From Rostratula benghalensis (lineage: Eukaryota > Chordata > Aves > Charadriiformes > Rostratulidae): a stretch of DNA of 64,000 bases. The translations under genes were made by a program, and so were the position numbers. Position 1 is the stretch's first letter; each line of letters starts with the position of its first letter. The stretch is from assembly GCA_013399305.1 (NCBI GenBank), contig VXAI01000372.1, positions 248,001-312,000 of the forward strand, in the 5' to 3' direction. The notes under the pieces were generated by a model, which was not told the DNA's origin, searched no databases, and saw nothing but the letters and a program-made list of their open reading frames with translations. Positions 13,546 through 25,400 of this stretch are shown one piece after another.

Positions 13546-16500
13546 CTAGCGAAGTCCCACAGTTTTTTCTGAAGAATTAGAGAGAAAAAAGTGGCTGAGT
13601 GATGAATTACTTATTCCTTGTTCAACTGCTCCTGATGCGGTAAGCACTCTGTCCCATCCTTGGAGGACATCTGATGGCCTCTATTTTCCAGACTCTCATG
13701 AAAGCTGAAGACTCTCTAGCCAGGGGCATGTCACAAGGAAATCACTACAGATGCCCCCTCATTTTGGCAATGTTTCTAGACCTGTGTATCTTTTTTGATG
13801 TGGGTCCAGTCACAGCTACTGCAAGGTATTGATACCAGTGCAGAACAATGCTGCCAGTTTTTATTCTCTTCCCTGATGTCAATGACATGGCAGGCTAGGC
13901 CAGAAAACAGTGCAGGTCCACCAAAATATGCAGCCAGAGTGCCATCTCTGTAGAAAAATCTGCCACTGCATCTTTATTGTTTGCATTTCCAATTTTAGCT
14001 AGATTGAATGGTTGTAGCAAAAGCACAAAGTCCTCTCCATGTGTACCTATAGCTTCTAATACAATGAGGGTCTAACCCTGGGATGAATGTACCACAATCC
14101 AGTCCACAGCCCTTCCCGAGCACACACAGCTGATTCAACCGGTGGGATTAAGATACACAGATATTTGTTGCCAACAAGACCTTTTGACTCCAAGTTTCAG
14201 CTCTGCAGAGTTATCCAGGAATAGCAGGGTCAGTTGGTCCTCACCTTTAGATTGCTTCAAGAACGAGGTTTCAAATCAATTCAGGTTTACTCTCTCTGGA
14301 GACACCAGTGGAACTTCCTCTACCACAATCATCTGAAAAAAAGAAGTGAATGAAATGACTGAGACAAACCCAAATACAATGATCTTCTACAAAAGTTTAA
14401 TTTTTAGTAACAGTCCAAAAGTCTAGTTCTGCAAGTCCAAAGTGTCTGACCACTTCTCCCTGCTCTCCAGATTGTTAGAGCAATGCCTCTGCTAAGTGGC
14501 GTCTTACTTTGTTAACAGTGTCTCTTTCTCTTTTTCCAGACCACTGCTTTGCTTCTTCTTGGGGACATTTGCCATCTGTTTTATAATTTCACCATTATCT
14601 GATGGTAGGACTCAATGACCTTTCTAGACTTTAATTAAAGTTTCTTTCTTTTTAAATCATCTTCATCAAATTCATGTTTCCAAGCCACCTCTCTTGTGAA
14701 TATTTTATCATTCTGACTGCAAGGAGATACATGACAGAAATATATTAATTACTTTTTATTTTATCAAACTGATGAATTAATCTGTGCTTGGGTATGAAAA
14801 GGGTAGAAAATGTCTCCTGAAGTCTATATAGATGTCATGTTAGTCATTTTATGAGTCATTTTACAATTTTTACACTATTTGAGTTTTCAGCTGCAAATGC
14901 AGGCTTTAGCAGTTCAAGCCCAACATGTAACCATCCAGTTAAGCCTAGTTAAGCATTTACAGGACTTCACTACATTGTGTACAGAGCAGTGGGAAGACTT
15001 TTCTCTGCAGCATGTGCTTAAGATGCCAGAAAGGAGGTAACTGTCTACACCAGACTAGCATGAGGACAATGGGGATGTGAACTCCAGATGATGTTGGGAA
15101 GAGTTAAAGATCTACGAAGTTGAAAGGCACTAAAGACCTACAAAAAGACTTACAAAAACTGGTCAACCATGATGGTTCTGGGATCATAACAAGGAGAATT
15201 GAAAGCTTCTAGGACTAATGTCTGCAACTACCTACCTTGAGACTACCTTGGGCATTGTCTAAGCAGGAGCTGCAACAGAATGTAAGGTGAAACAGTGACA
15301 TAGTGGTAGCTGACAGGATGAAGGTATAACTTCTAATTGCCTTAGCTAATTATAATACTAAAACCTACATGCTTAGGAGGTGATTTTATGCGTAAATATA
15401 GGACCACCTTACTATAAGGAGGTAGTTGGAAATTCAGACATGGATAAACAAGTTTTTGTAATATGAAGTACAAGTGCCCGATCAGCTACTTTTATGTGAT
15501 TTCTTCTTTGATACAGTTTTGTATAAAAGATCCTATGTGTTTTCTTAAAGGTGTGCTGGCTGCATTAGTTTCCTAGCACCTAATTCTGCAGAACTTAAAT
15601 AAAAACAAGTATCTTGACTCAGTGTGTTGATTTGTATACTGGCTGAAGAACCCTTATTTTTAGGGACAAAATAGGGTTGAACTGTGAGCATGGCTGTGGA
15701 GCAGGGTTGGGCCAGGGAATCTCCCTGTCTGCATTTTGTGGGGCTGCCCAGTCAGGGAGGTATTCCCCCCGACCCAGGCAGGGCTTCCCTGGTGCTTACA
15801 GTGGCTCTGTTGGCCAATGCCACAGAGATCCTCTGCATGGAGGAGAAAAACTTGGTGACAAGCTGCTTTCTCTACTGTGGCTTTCTTTGATGGATGTGGG
15901 CAAGACAGTCAGGCTGAGTTTTATCATCTCTTCTCCACTCCTCATCCATAAAACAAAAGGAGAAGAGGGGAACACACTCCTCTGCATCCCAGGGAGCTAA
16001 GGATAAATAGATCAAGCTCTGACATACTGTCAGATGCTGTAGATGTGCAGGGACATGCGAAAATCACAAGCTTAGAAAGCCTCGGCTTTTGAGTAATCCT
16101 CAGGATAGGAATGATAAGGTCTCCCCCGTTGTTAGCTTCAGAATCAGGCTCTTTCCTCCAGGATAGGGAGGAAGGAAGGAACCACTATCACTCTGTTTCC
16201 TCCACTGAAGGCAACAGATTCCCAGTGATGAACTGCAAGTGCAGACTGGGCTGGATCTGTTCACCCAAAATTGCTGTCAGACCTGCTGTGATGGTGCATC
16301 CCAGAGCACACACTTGTAAGAACAAATCTCTACAAGGGCTGAAAGATGTTACTCAAATTAAGAACCACATTCCTCATATAACCATCTGTGGTAGAATGAA
16401 CCCTTTCTTGTGTTTCCAGGTTAGTATTACATGTAAATATCACAAAAGATGACGCATTTAATATCTTTGTAATATGATGTACAAGATTTTACAAGAGTAT

Positions 16501-17649
16501 GTCCAGAATGGAATTAGAAAAACAGGTAGCATAACATTCAGACTGATAGTTAAAGCATAAAAAAGAAATATTACTCAACAAACCTCTAGGGAAAACAGGT
16601 GAGTCAATCCCTCTCTGGTACCAGAGTATGGTGTGGTCTCACGCACCCCACCTCTGCAAGCAAAGGACGGACTCTGAAGGAGGCCACAGGCAAGTCTGGA
16701 GTATTTTAGCTTCAGATGGTGTTGCATTTGTTCTCTGCCTTCCTCTCCACTAGGTAAACCCCTTAGGCAAGGAAACTCCAGCTTGAGTGAACAGAGGGTG
16801 ATTCCAGATTCACCTAAAAGAAAGAGAAATAGAAACTGGAAGATTAAGCACTGGATATTAAAAATGGGCCACTGGAACATCACAGCAAGAATCCAGCTCC
16901 CTAACAGACAAACCCTAGGCCATTCAAAGATCACTCAATGTGTTACAAGAGTAAATATGCAATGTGGCATAGGGTTCAGGAGAGGAAAAAGTGCCTTTCA
17001 CTGTCCACCCTGATCAGGAAAACCATCTGGCATGAAGTACAACAGTGAGGAACATACTTGAACCCCAAAGAGCCCATGAAGGCCACCAGTCATTTCTATG
17101 AGCAAAAACCAATACACTACAGCTATGCCCATAGAAGACTGATGCTTAATTTGTCCCAAGCCCCTCTGCTCAACTTCTCTGCCTGTAGGAGCTATACTTG
17201 GGGGGAAATCTGCCTTCTCTTCACATGCCCAGATCAACTATGCAGAGGATACCTCAATTATGAATAGAATATGCATAAATTAACAATTGAGCTGGGACTT
17301 TTGGCACAGAAGGGGGGCCCTGGCATTATGAGGTGGCAAGAAGAAAAAGGGCACAGGGCAGGAGCGTTTCTCCTAAAAGGCAGTGAGGCCATCAGGGTGA
17401 ATGTGAGCACCAGCAGTACAGTGAGCACTTGTTTTGTTAGGGAAGGTGGGAGGATACATGCGGGCTTTCTGTCTCATCTGGAAGCCATACTGACACTAAC
17501 TTCCAGCATAGCAGCCCTCAGGGACACCTCATCTCTTGGAAAACCTAGAAATGAAACTTACTTTTAAATTGATGGAGCAAAGAGACAACTTTTTTACTAA
17601 AGCAGGACAGGGAACAAGGATATATCTACTCTGTTCCTTGTTTTACTGT
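13546..17649. other. Non-coding DNA, no gene recognised
   Basis: No splice-paired exon, repeat or RNA gene identified. The overlapping frames at 15677-16000 are open on both strands without support. Confidence 0.55.
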
Positions 17650-17735
17650 AAACCATCTGTGTTAATCACTGAAGTGTTTTGGGCCTCATTTTCCCCATCT
17701 TTATGATGGGGAGGATGCTGCCTCACCCCTGAGAA
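17650..17735 (-). mobile_element. MIR-like core fragment
   Basis: The plus strand GGGCCTCATTTTCCCCATCT then TTATGATGGGGAGGATGCTG matches the reverse complement of the MIR core (ATCCCCATTT-ACAGATGGGGAAACTGAGGC). Only the core region is recognisable. Confidence 0.5.
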
Positions 17736-17914
17736 ATGGTCTAGGAGTACACAGAGCCTCTTTGGGGACATAATATTTTCTTAACACTTCTGGCACTCCA
17801 AACGGAGAGTGCTGTGCCTGTCCATCTGTCTATCCATCCCTTCATCTGCAGGAAGCATTGCATGCATGTCCCTGCTCCCCTGCACTTGCAGGCTGTAACT
17901 CTCCATAAACACTG

Positions 17915-17968
17915 CTGCACAGCTGTGCCTCTGTTTCCCCATTTCCCTGCCTGTATTGCAAAGCAAAG
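17915..17968 (-). mobile_element. Second MIR-like core fragment
   Basis: On the minus strand GGGAAATGGGGAAACAGAGG then CACAGCTGTGCAGC resembles the MIR core GGGGAAACTGAGGCACAG. It lies about 200 bases from the 17.65-17.74 kb fragment in the same orientation. The match is short and could be coincidental. Confidence 0.35.
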
Positions 17969-18967
17969 CAATGCAGAAGGCCCTTGGGGCCCTTTGGGAC
18001 TATTAGTTGCTCTGAAAACAAACCTTTCCCCTCCCACACTGGAGTCTGCTTTGCCTACCAGTACCTTGGGGAAATAACTCAGCTCCATTGCTTGCAGTTC
18101 ACCTCCCCGACCAATGATCCCACTGATGATTTCCTCCCACCAAGCAACTCTCTGCTGATTTTATGACACAGTCCAAAAAAGCGTGTTGCTCTTGTTTTTT
18201 TTTTTTCCTTCTCCAGTTGGAGAAGGAGTAGTAATTGCATTTGTCACCTCTGATCATACACCCACAACCCACTGAAAGTAGAGCCATTATTCTCATTTAC
18301 AAACAGGTAGGTAATCTCTTCTCACATGCCCTTAAAAATCATTGTGCTATTGGAGCAGACTGTGCAGATTAGCCAATACTTGGAGATTGTCTTCAGCAAA
18401 ACAGTAAAAGCCTTAAGTGCACTAGATTGGTTTTTGATTGACTTTTGGAGGAATAGTATATCAGAAGAATCCCAATAGGCTCTCCCTGTGGTATTTTAAG
18501 TGGATATAATGGTCAGAACTGACAGACAGTAATGAGCCTTTTAGACAGGGGCAACTGTATGTTATTTAATTTCCACTAAAGAATATATCTCAGCAAGGAA
18601 GCTCAGGTTTAAGACAACACACAAATACTCAACAGCCCGATTTCATTTCTAACAATGCTGAAGCGTGGGGTGGTCCAGTTCTTTCTACAGCTTAAAGTTT
18701 GGGGGCAAACATCTGAAATGCCACCAGTCAAAGAATGCAAATAAAAAATTACTTCCTCTTTGCAAAGACTGAGTGAGAGTATCTCTCATCCACCCTACTT
18801 CCTAGCATCTAATGGCTTTCACACAAATCATTTCAAGCTGAAAACATGAAAACGCTGATTAGTACCTGGGGAATTTCAGCTTGGATGTGGGAGAATGAAT
18901 CCCCTTTGCATCAAATGTCAGACAGCAAGACATGGACACCCTGAAGCCAGAGGTACTGTTTTTTGGG

Positions 18968-18995
18968 TTTTTTTTTTTTTTCTTTTTTTTTCTTT
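18968..18995. repeat. T-rich simple repeat
   Basis: T14-C-T9-C-TTT, a low-complexity tract without signs of a retrocopy. Confidence 0.9.
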
Positions 18996-19699
18996 GAAGT
19001 TGTGAGACTTGAAGGAGAGGTTTTTTTGAGAACATGGATTAATTACCCTGTCAGGCACTCTGCACCAAGCCTCAGGAGGGTCTCCTTGGCTTAGCACTTT
19101 GCCCTGATTCAGAAAGACAATAAGAAAAATTAAAAATAAACATTTAATGAAAATTCCTGACAATCTGTAAAATGTTTGCTAAAGTAAACAGAGATGGTTG
19201 GATGCTTTCATCCACTCTACCAAAGATGTAAACAGTCTCTTTTCTAACTTGTGGAATTGTTGTTTTGTCATGGTTTCTTCGAAAAGGACGGCCAGAGACT
19301 GAATTTCAGCTCTCCCCAGGTGGGTCAAACAGGGTCATAGGCAGAACAGGCAGCTGCCTGGCTAGCAGAGAGAAGCCAGCCCCCTGTTCATACACTGTGG
19401 AGACTTTTGCCAGGAGAGAAGCCAGCACCAGTCGTCTCTGCCTTCACTGCCCCACTGCCCAGCCCTTCACAAGCAGCTGGGTGTGCTACTGCTCCCACTG
19501 ATGCTGGACTGATCAGCAGCAATGTTTTAATTGGGAGCTGGTGCAGCATACCCACCTCTTCTGGGCTCCCTCCCAGCACCTCATTCCACCAGCTGGCAGA
19601 AGCAGGTCACCAGCCGGACCCTTTCCTCTTGACAGGGAGCTGAAGTGGCAGGTAAAAACAATATAGTTTATTTTTGCCCCTGTTTTCACGTGGTTGGTA

Positions 19700-19819
19700 G
19701 TTGTAATAGTTTTACAGAGGCTGTTTCTACAGAGGCTGCAGAGGAATCAGCAGTTCCAAGTTGTAATAGTTTTACAGAGGCTGTTTCTACAGAGGCTGCA
19801 GAGGAATCAGCAGTTCCAA
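19700..19819. repeat. Perfect 60-bp tandem duplication
   Basis: Two head-to-tail copies (19700-19759 and 19760-19819) are identical at every base. Each unit begins GTTGTAATAGTTTTACAGAG and ends CAGCAGTTCCAA. The unit itself contains two copies of CAGAGGCTG. Because 60 is divisible by three, the surrounding plus-strand frame (19645-19971) stays open across both copies, giving a repeated 20-residue unit, but nothing else supports that frame being coding. The perfect identity implies a recent event. Confidence 0.97.
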
Positions 19820-20022
19820 AAATTGAAGTTATTTTTCACATTGCTTCCTATTTTTCCTATTTTCACCATGATCGTCTCAGAAATCTCTCTGTTGGTCTGT
19901 GCTGCTGCCTACCCATTCACCTGCCTGTCCTCTCTCCTCAATTTTTAATTAGATACAGCCAAAAACATTAAGTCCCTAAAAGATTTGGCTAAAACAAGTC
20001 TGAGACCTGAACGCATGCCTTT

Positions 20023-20362
20023 TCACAGAATCACAGACTATCAGGGATTGGAAGGGACCTTGAGAGATCATCTAGTCCAATCGCCCTGCCAGAGCAGGAA
20101 CACCTAGATCAGGTCACACAGGAACGCGTCCAGATGGGTTTTGAATGTCTCCAGAGAAGGAGACTCCACCACCTCCCTGGGCAGCCCGTTCCAGTGCTCC
20201 GTCACCCTCACCATGAAGAAGTTTTTCCTCATATTTAAGTGGAACCTCCTGTGTTCCAGCTTGCACCCACTGCCCCTTGTCCTATCATAGGCCATCACTG
20301 AGAAGAGCCTGGCTCCATCCTCCTGACACTCACCCTTTCCATATTTATAAACATTAATGAGG
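20023..20362 (-). mobile_element. CR1 LINE 3' end (minus orientation)
   Basis: A CR1 3' terminus, with its octamer tail at the low-coordinate side (CACAGAATCACAGACTATC on plus). The element's last codons are readable on the minus strand, including [18 protein letters not shown] and [10 protein letters not shown], then a stop; this is the C-terminus of CR1 ORF2. The short 3' untranslated part carries the usual CTAGATGATCT and GGTCCCTTCCAATCCC motifs. It is closely related to the plus-strand copy near 42.9-43.2 kb, so both belong to the same subfamily. 5' truncation near 20362 is typical of CR1 insertion. Confidence 0.93.
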
Positions 20363-21762
20363 TTTTCAGTGAGAAAAAGGTTGCTACATCTCAGACCCTT
20401 GCTTATTGTTAGATGCAAGTGGTCACTGGCAAGTGGCACGAGTGCACTGGCCTGGCAAGCAGCAGGTATTGTGCCCAGTGAATCACAGTGTCTGCTGCTA
20501 TTTGCCATCTGAACCAGGAGGGGACAGGGTAGGAGGAGCAGTGGATAAGAGGCTAAGGCAAAATCTACAGGAAAGTAGAAGGCAGTATTTTTGCCTCTTT
20601 ACTGCAAGATTCAGGCACTGTAGCTTGGTCTGCTTTCAAAAAAAAAAAAAAAAAAATTAATTAGCCACTGTTCAATTCATTTACCGCTGAAGCAGAAAGA
20701 CTAGTATCAGGAAATGCTGCATGCTGTGTATCCAAAGGGTCCTAGCTAAAATTAAATGAATCCAAGGCAAACGACATGTGAGTACCTTGACAGCCTGTGC
20801 CTGGAGCCGCACATGTATGTACACACCCTCTCCACAGCGATCCTCAGCCCTCCCAGCGCGAGTGGATGGATGCTTTTATACATCCCCAAGGGAAGGGAAA
20901 ATGTAGTGTCCAGGACCTCCAGAGGAGGTCAGAGCTCCTCTACACAGCCCTGTAAAATTTTTTAGTATGTTGCATTTTCATTGCATAGGTAAGAAAAAAA
21001 CAGGCTGTGGCCAGGGCTGGCCACCACCACAGTGGCTGGCTGCTCCTACAAGGACTGTAGCTGTGCTCAGCTACAACTGATCCAAGGGGCTGATGGCAAC
21101 ATCCCTCATTTCAGCTGAAGTCTTATGGGCAGGGAGGGACCACAAGTCATCCCCTCGTGACATGTTTCTCAAGCCCTGCTTTCGGCTCATGTCTAAGTAC
21201 AATGTCTAAGGGCACTGGCAGTGAATTAAAGGGTTAAAGGCTTTCTAAAAAGCATGTTTCTAATCCCACAAAACTATCATGATCTATTCTTTTTCCTTCT
21301 TTAAGTGTTTTGGTTAATTTATTTGAGTTTTTCAGCTTTTGCAGTATTTTTGCTCTCCAGAGATAATCTGAGACGTGCTGTTTGTATGTGTGGGGTCTGC
21401 ACTGGACTCACTCATCACATTCCCGTTCTCTGATCCACATCGAAGTCCAAACCATGTTCACTGAACTTAGTCCCAGAGGTGGGAGCGGGGCTTTTTCCCC
21501 TGTGACTGTCTCCATGATTTGAATATCAGTTGGGTTTCTCTGGAGTTAGACATAAGCTGGACAGCGAACACAGCTCAGGAGCTTGCCTTGACTATGTGTA
21601 GAAGATTTAAAGAACAAAAGACACCTAAATAAAGCTCCTGGTTTTACTGCATCCTAATTGCAATCCAAATGTACTAATAACTGCCACAGCATTCAGAAAT
21701 AAATATTCACAGAGTAGTAATTCACCACACTGAGCTAGCTACAAAAATCTCCTTTCTAATCT
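20363..21762. other. Non-coding DNA, no gene recognised
   Basis: Holds the A20 run and unique-looking sequence up to the TTCCC array. Confidence 0.5.
20638..20657. repeat. A20 homopolymer
   Basis: Twenty consecutive A about 280 bases right of the CR1 3' end at 20.0-20.4 kb. CR1 does not end in poly(A), so the run is not its tail. No upstream polyadenylation signal is seen. Confidence 0.95.
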
Positions 21763-21907
21763 CCCTTCCCTTCCCTTCCCTTCCCTTCCCTTCCCTTCCC
21801 TTCCCTTCCCTTCCCTTCCCTTCCCTTCCCTTCCCTTCCCTTCCCTTCCCTTCCCTTCCCTTCCCTTCCCTTCCCTTCCCTTCCCTTCCCTTCCCTTCCC
21901 TTCCCTT
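21763..21907. repeat. (TTCCC)n pentanucleotide microsatellite, 28 units
   Basis: An uninterrupted array of TTCCC on plus (GGGAA on minus) with 28 full units between 21766 and 21905, plus partial units at each end. It is a pure polypyrimidine/polypurine tract. On the minus strand it creates a long open frame with repeating Gly-Arg-Glu-Gly-Lys, which is an artefact of the repeat and not a gene. Copy number may differ between individuals or be miscounted in the assembly. Confidence 0.98.
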
Positions 21908-22069
21908 TTCCCAGAGATGCTGCAGAAAAACTCATGGTTTGTAATTTCATTTTTACCAAGATCTCCATACCCTGGCCCTGGCTCAGTGGGCCTTGTCCTT
22001 CGAGGAGGGTTCAGGAAAATTAACACACACATGAAACAGCTAAACAAGCTATGACTTGCTTCTCATATT

Positions 22070-22420
22070 GGGAGAGAAATGGCTGAGGGGAGATGTGATA
22101 ACGGCCTATAAGCTCAGGAGCAATATGGAAAGAGTGAGCAAGGAATGATGACTCACTGCCTTCCAGAGCACAAGAATGAGGTGGCATCAAACTAGTGAGT
22201 GACAGGTTAAAAACAAATGAAAAAGAGGGTTTTCTCCAAAAGTCCTCTGGAAGCTCCTTGCAGCATTGGCCTGAGGGTTCTGAGGGTTTACCCAGCTTTG
22301 AGGAAAGAGTAAACCCAACCACAGAAAATAAATCCTCTGGGATGGTTAAGCATACAGATACCACATGGGGCTTGGGATGTCCCTGAACCAAACACTAGTA
22401 GGGTCTGGAGGTTGTTGAGG
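22070..22420 (+). mobile_element. Ancient CR1/L3-like LINE 3' segment
   Basis: The plus strand carries degraded blocks in CR1/L3 order: GAGATGTGATAACGGCCTAT (the GDLI-V-KY region), an ACAAGAATGAGGTGGCAT segment, GACAGGTTAAAAACAAATG (F-LN-R-region DNA) and TCTGGAAGCTCCTTGCAGC (the W-N-LP-region). Order and spacing match the end of CR1-like ORF2. No open frame survives. It is much more diverged than the 20.0 and 42.9 kb copies, so it is an old insertion. Confidence 0.55.
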
Positions 22421-25400
22421 GGAACCATTATCCCATATATTCTGTGCTCTTATCCTGCGTGGCCAGGATCCAGGCATGCCTGTGGGGTCCCTGGGCTGTT
22501 CCCGGGCTCAGCCAAATGAAGTTACCCTATGGATTTAATATGGAGAAGCAACTTCATTGCCAAGCCCATCTGAAGACACTTGCAATGCAGCCAGACGCTC
22601 AAGGCAGGGGCTGACTTCATTAAAAGCATCCGCACCAAAGCAGTCTAAGCAAGCTACTTCACAAATTCAGTCAGACAAACTGTATGGGGGACGCCCATGC
22701 AGGCAACCCACTGCTTCCAGGCTGCACTCAGTCTGCACCAAGGCTTAGCCCAGACCATGAGCAGTTCAGACGCATCCCAGGACACCATCTCTGACCATTC
22801 TCACTTCCAGATTCAAAAGAAAAGCAGTATCAAGTTCTTGGTGTTTCAATTTCCCACTGCTTTCTAATCAGCAACTAATTAATTCTCAATGCCCCTGTGA
22901 GGTAAATATATCTGTTTCATGCATTAATACATATATACATTATGTTTGATCTTTCCTTAACAAGTCCCCATAGCCCTGGAAATCCACACTGAAAACAGAG
23001 CAGTTGCAGGGCGGGGGAAAGAGCACCAGCTTTGAAATCCAAAAGATCTTCGTTTGTATGTCAGATTGAGAGTAAAAAGAAAATAGTTATTTGGCAGGTT
23101 TGTTCCCACTAAGGGATTGGTTTGCCTCAATTTGTATTTAATAAGTATAGCACCAAAAAGTATTTAATGCATAATGTATAATATAACTAGCACTACACTA
23201 AATAAAAACCTGTGACTTTAAACATTGATGACAGTTTGCGACTATTTCTTTTGAATTTTAAACTACACAGAAAATATTTGTCAGCAGTAAAAATAATCTT
23301 GCAAGAAATAAATAAAATATTGATGCAATAAATCCAAGTCATGATGTGCCTATTTAAATGCATATATAACCTTGTTTAATAGAGAACAGTGAACACTGGT
23401 TTTGTATAATATTCTACTAATGTGAATTCTACAATATAGTCATATTCAACATCTTTTCACTTCAGCTGCAGATGAATTACCAACTCAGTACAACACTTGC
23501 AGGTGAAGGATATGTTTATACTGTCTCGCTTTTTTTTAACTTCTTGGTTTGTATTCAAAGATGAAAGAAACCCTTTCACACACATACAAACAGGAGATTT
23601 CATACCACATGAGATAAAGCCAATTATCGTCCTGTCATTTAATTATAGTTTTTACATTTTTTGAAATTGTGCACTAGGTTCATTCTCTTTACCCAAGGAG
23701 GCAACAGCTTCCATAGGGACCTTTTGGACAGCAATGAACTGAGCTCCGGAAAGCGTGTAAGCATTTTCAAGTGCATGCTTAGGTCCAGTTTAAGTAAGTT
23801 AAGTACACGCTTCATACTGGGAAGCTAGAGCTAGAGCTGAGTTGAATCAACTTCTTAACTGTTTTCTGAGCCAGGACTTAAGCTCTTTCATTTTTATTCT
23901 CTTATTTTAAATTAGGTCTCATATCACACTTGGCTAGCAAAACAAGATGCCCTGCTGCAGCTTGGATGCCATATGGTATAGTATGTCTTCACTAAGATGG
24001 TTATCTAGATAAGAGCCTAAATTTTGTTCATCCCAACGTTTTTTAGTCCTTCTGTTGCTCAGGAATCTCCCCATCTCTGGGAAGCTGCCCTGAGATGTCA
24101 CTGGAGACCATGCTGAAGGACCAACTGCACTTCAAGCCAAAGTCACATTTGACAGCACAAATGTCAGCTCACCCAGAGATTTCACATGGGGCATGGTGGG
24201 AGAAGCAAGACTTGGGGGCATCAGATTGGGTGCTCTGTGTAGGAAAACCAGCCAGAAATATTAAGGTAAACCAAGAATTTACTATGAAATTAAGTTTTCA
24301 GGATGGTCACATTTTATTAGCTTGGACTGAACCTCTTGGGTATGTTCTGAATAAAAAAATAAATAGGGGAGTGGAATTCTTGGAAATTCAGGCATGAAAT
24401 ATATGGCTTTTCTTCAGACTTCATAATGAAAAAATAACAAAGTTAAGTATCTGAGCAGTTAGACTTCATGTTCTCAGTAAAACAAAACATTTTGCTTAAT
24501 ACGTCACCTTTCAAATACACTTTTAAGAAGCCTAGTTTGAATCCATCTAACTCTAGCTTCTTTTTCAGTTTGGTCAATGAACAAAAAATGAAAGCCAGCA
24601 TTTGCACAGTTCCCTTGTGTTCAAATGGATGTCCTATTTTGTTATGACCCAAAAAATATCTTTCATTTTTCTGATGCCTGGTGGAATGGAGCACCAGTAA
24701 CTCCCACCTTGCTCAGCTCCACTCAGGATGTTGAAGGTGGGCACAGGGAAGTATCTCAAATGTCTTTCAAAGCCTTAGAAGTGCTACAAAGAGTGAAACA
24801 AATGCAGCTGATGCAGAGGTATTTTCTTGAGCTTGCTGAGAGCCTGGAACAAAGGTCTCCAGGGTGCCTCGCTCAGCTGATCAAGAGATGGCTCAGAGGG
24901 CAGCTGCGTGGTTTTACAGGTCTTCAAGGCAACATAGGAAAAACCCCTACATTTATAATCTGGCAATCTACCTAAATAGCAACAGGTCAAGGACATACTC
25001 ATTTTGGTAGACAGAGGCCTTTACAAGCCACTCAAATTACAAATGCTACAGAAGTGCTGAGTTAGCTTCTATGTTGGTAAATGCAATTTTAATCCATGGT
25101 ACAGGCATTCCTGCAGCATGCAGTTGTCAGGGTGGGGTCATAGTCAGGAAAAGATGGTTTCTGAGGCATTCAGATCTGTGCCACTGCTTTATTACTTGAG
25201 AACCACTGATAGCTCTGAACTATGGGCCACATGCTGCTCTCTGTTATATTGGATCAAATTTGTAACCCATAGGGTGCTAAATCTGGATTTACACTTGTGT
25301 TGAAAATGCAGTCTCGGCTTTGCCCCTGCAAAGTGTCAGAAGGCACAAACACTTCAGTCAGTCATTGCAGCATCTCCAGAGCTCCCTGAACACAGTGTCT

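Larger units (their letters stand above)
17969..20022. other. Non-coding DNA around the 60-bp duplication
   Basis: Contains the T-rich tract and the 60-bp duplication. The 19262-19640 part is more GC-rich, with several overlapping open frames on both strands, none supported as coding. Confidence 0.5.

Noticed and set aside
18280..18320. ATTATTCTCATTTACAAACA as a further MIR core
   Set aside because: Only about 20 bases match, too short to call.
21739..22047. Minus-strand frame of Gly-Arg-Glu-Gly-Lys repeats
   Set aside because: It is generated entirely by the TTCCC microsatellite; flanking residues have no similarity to any protein I know.
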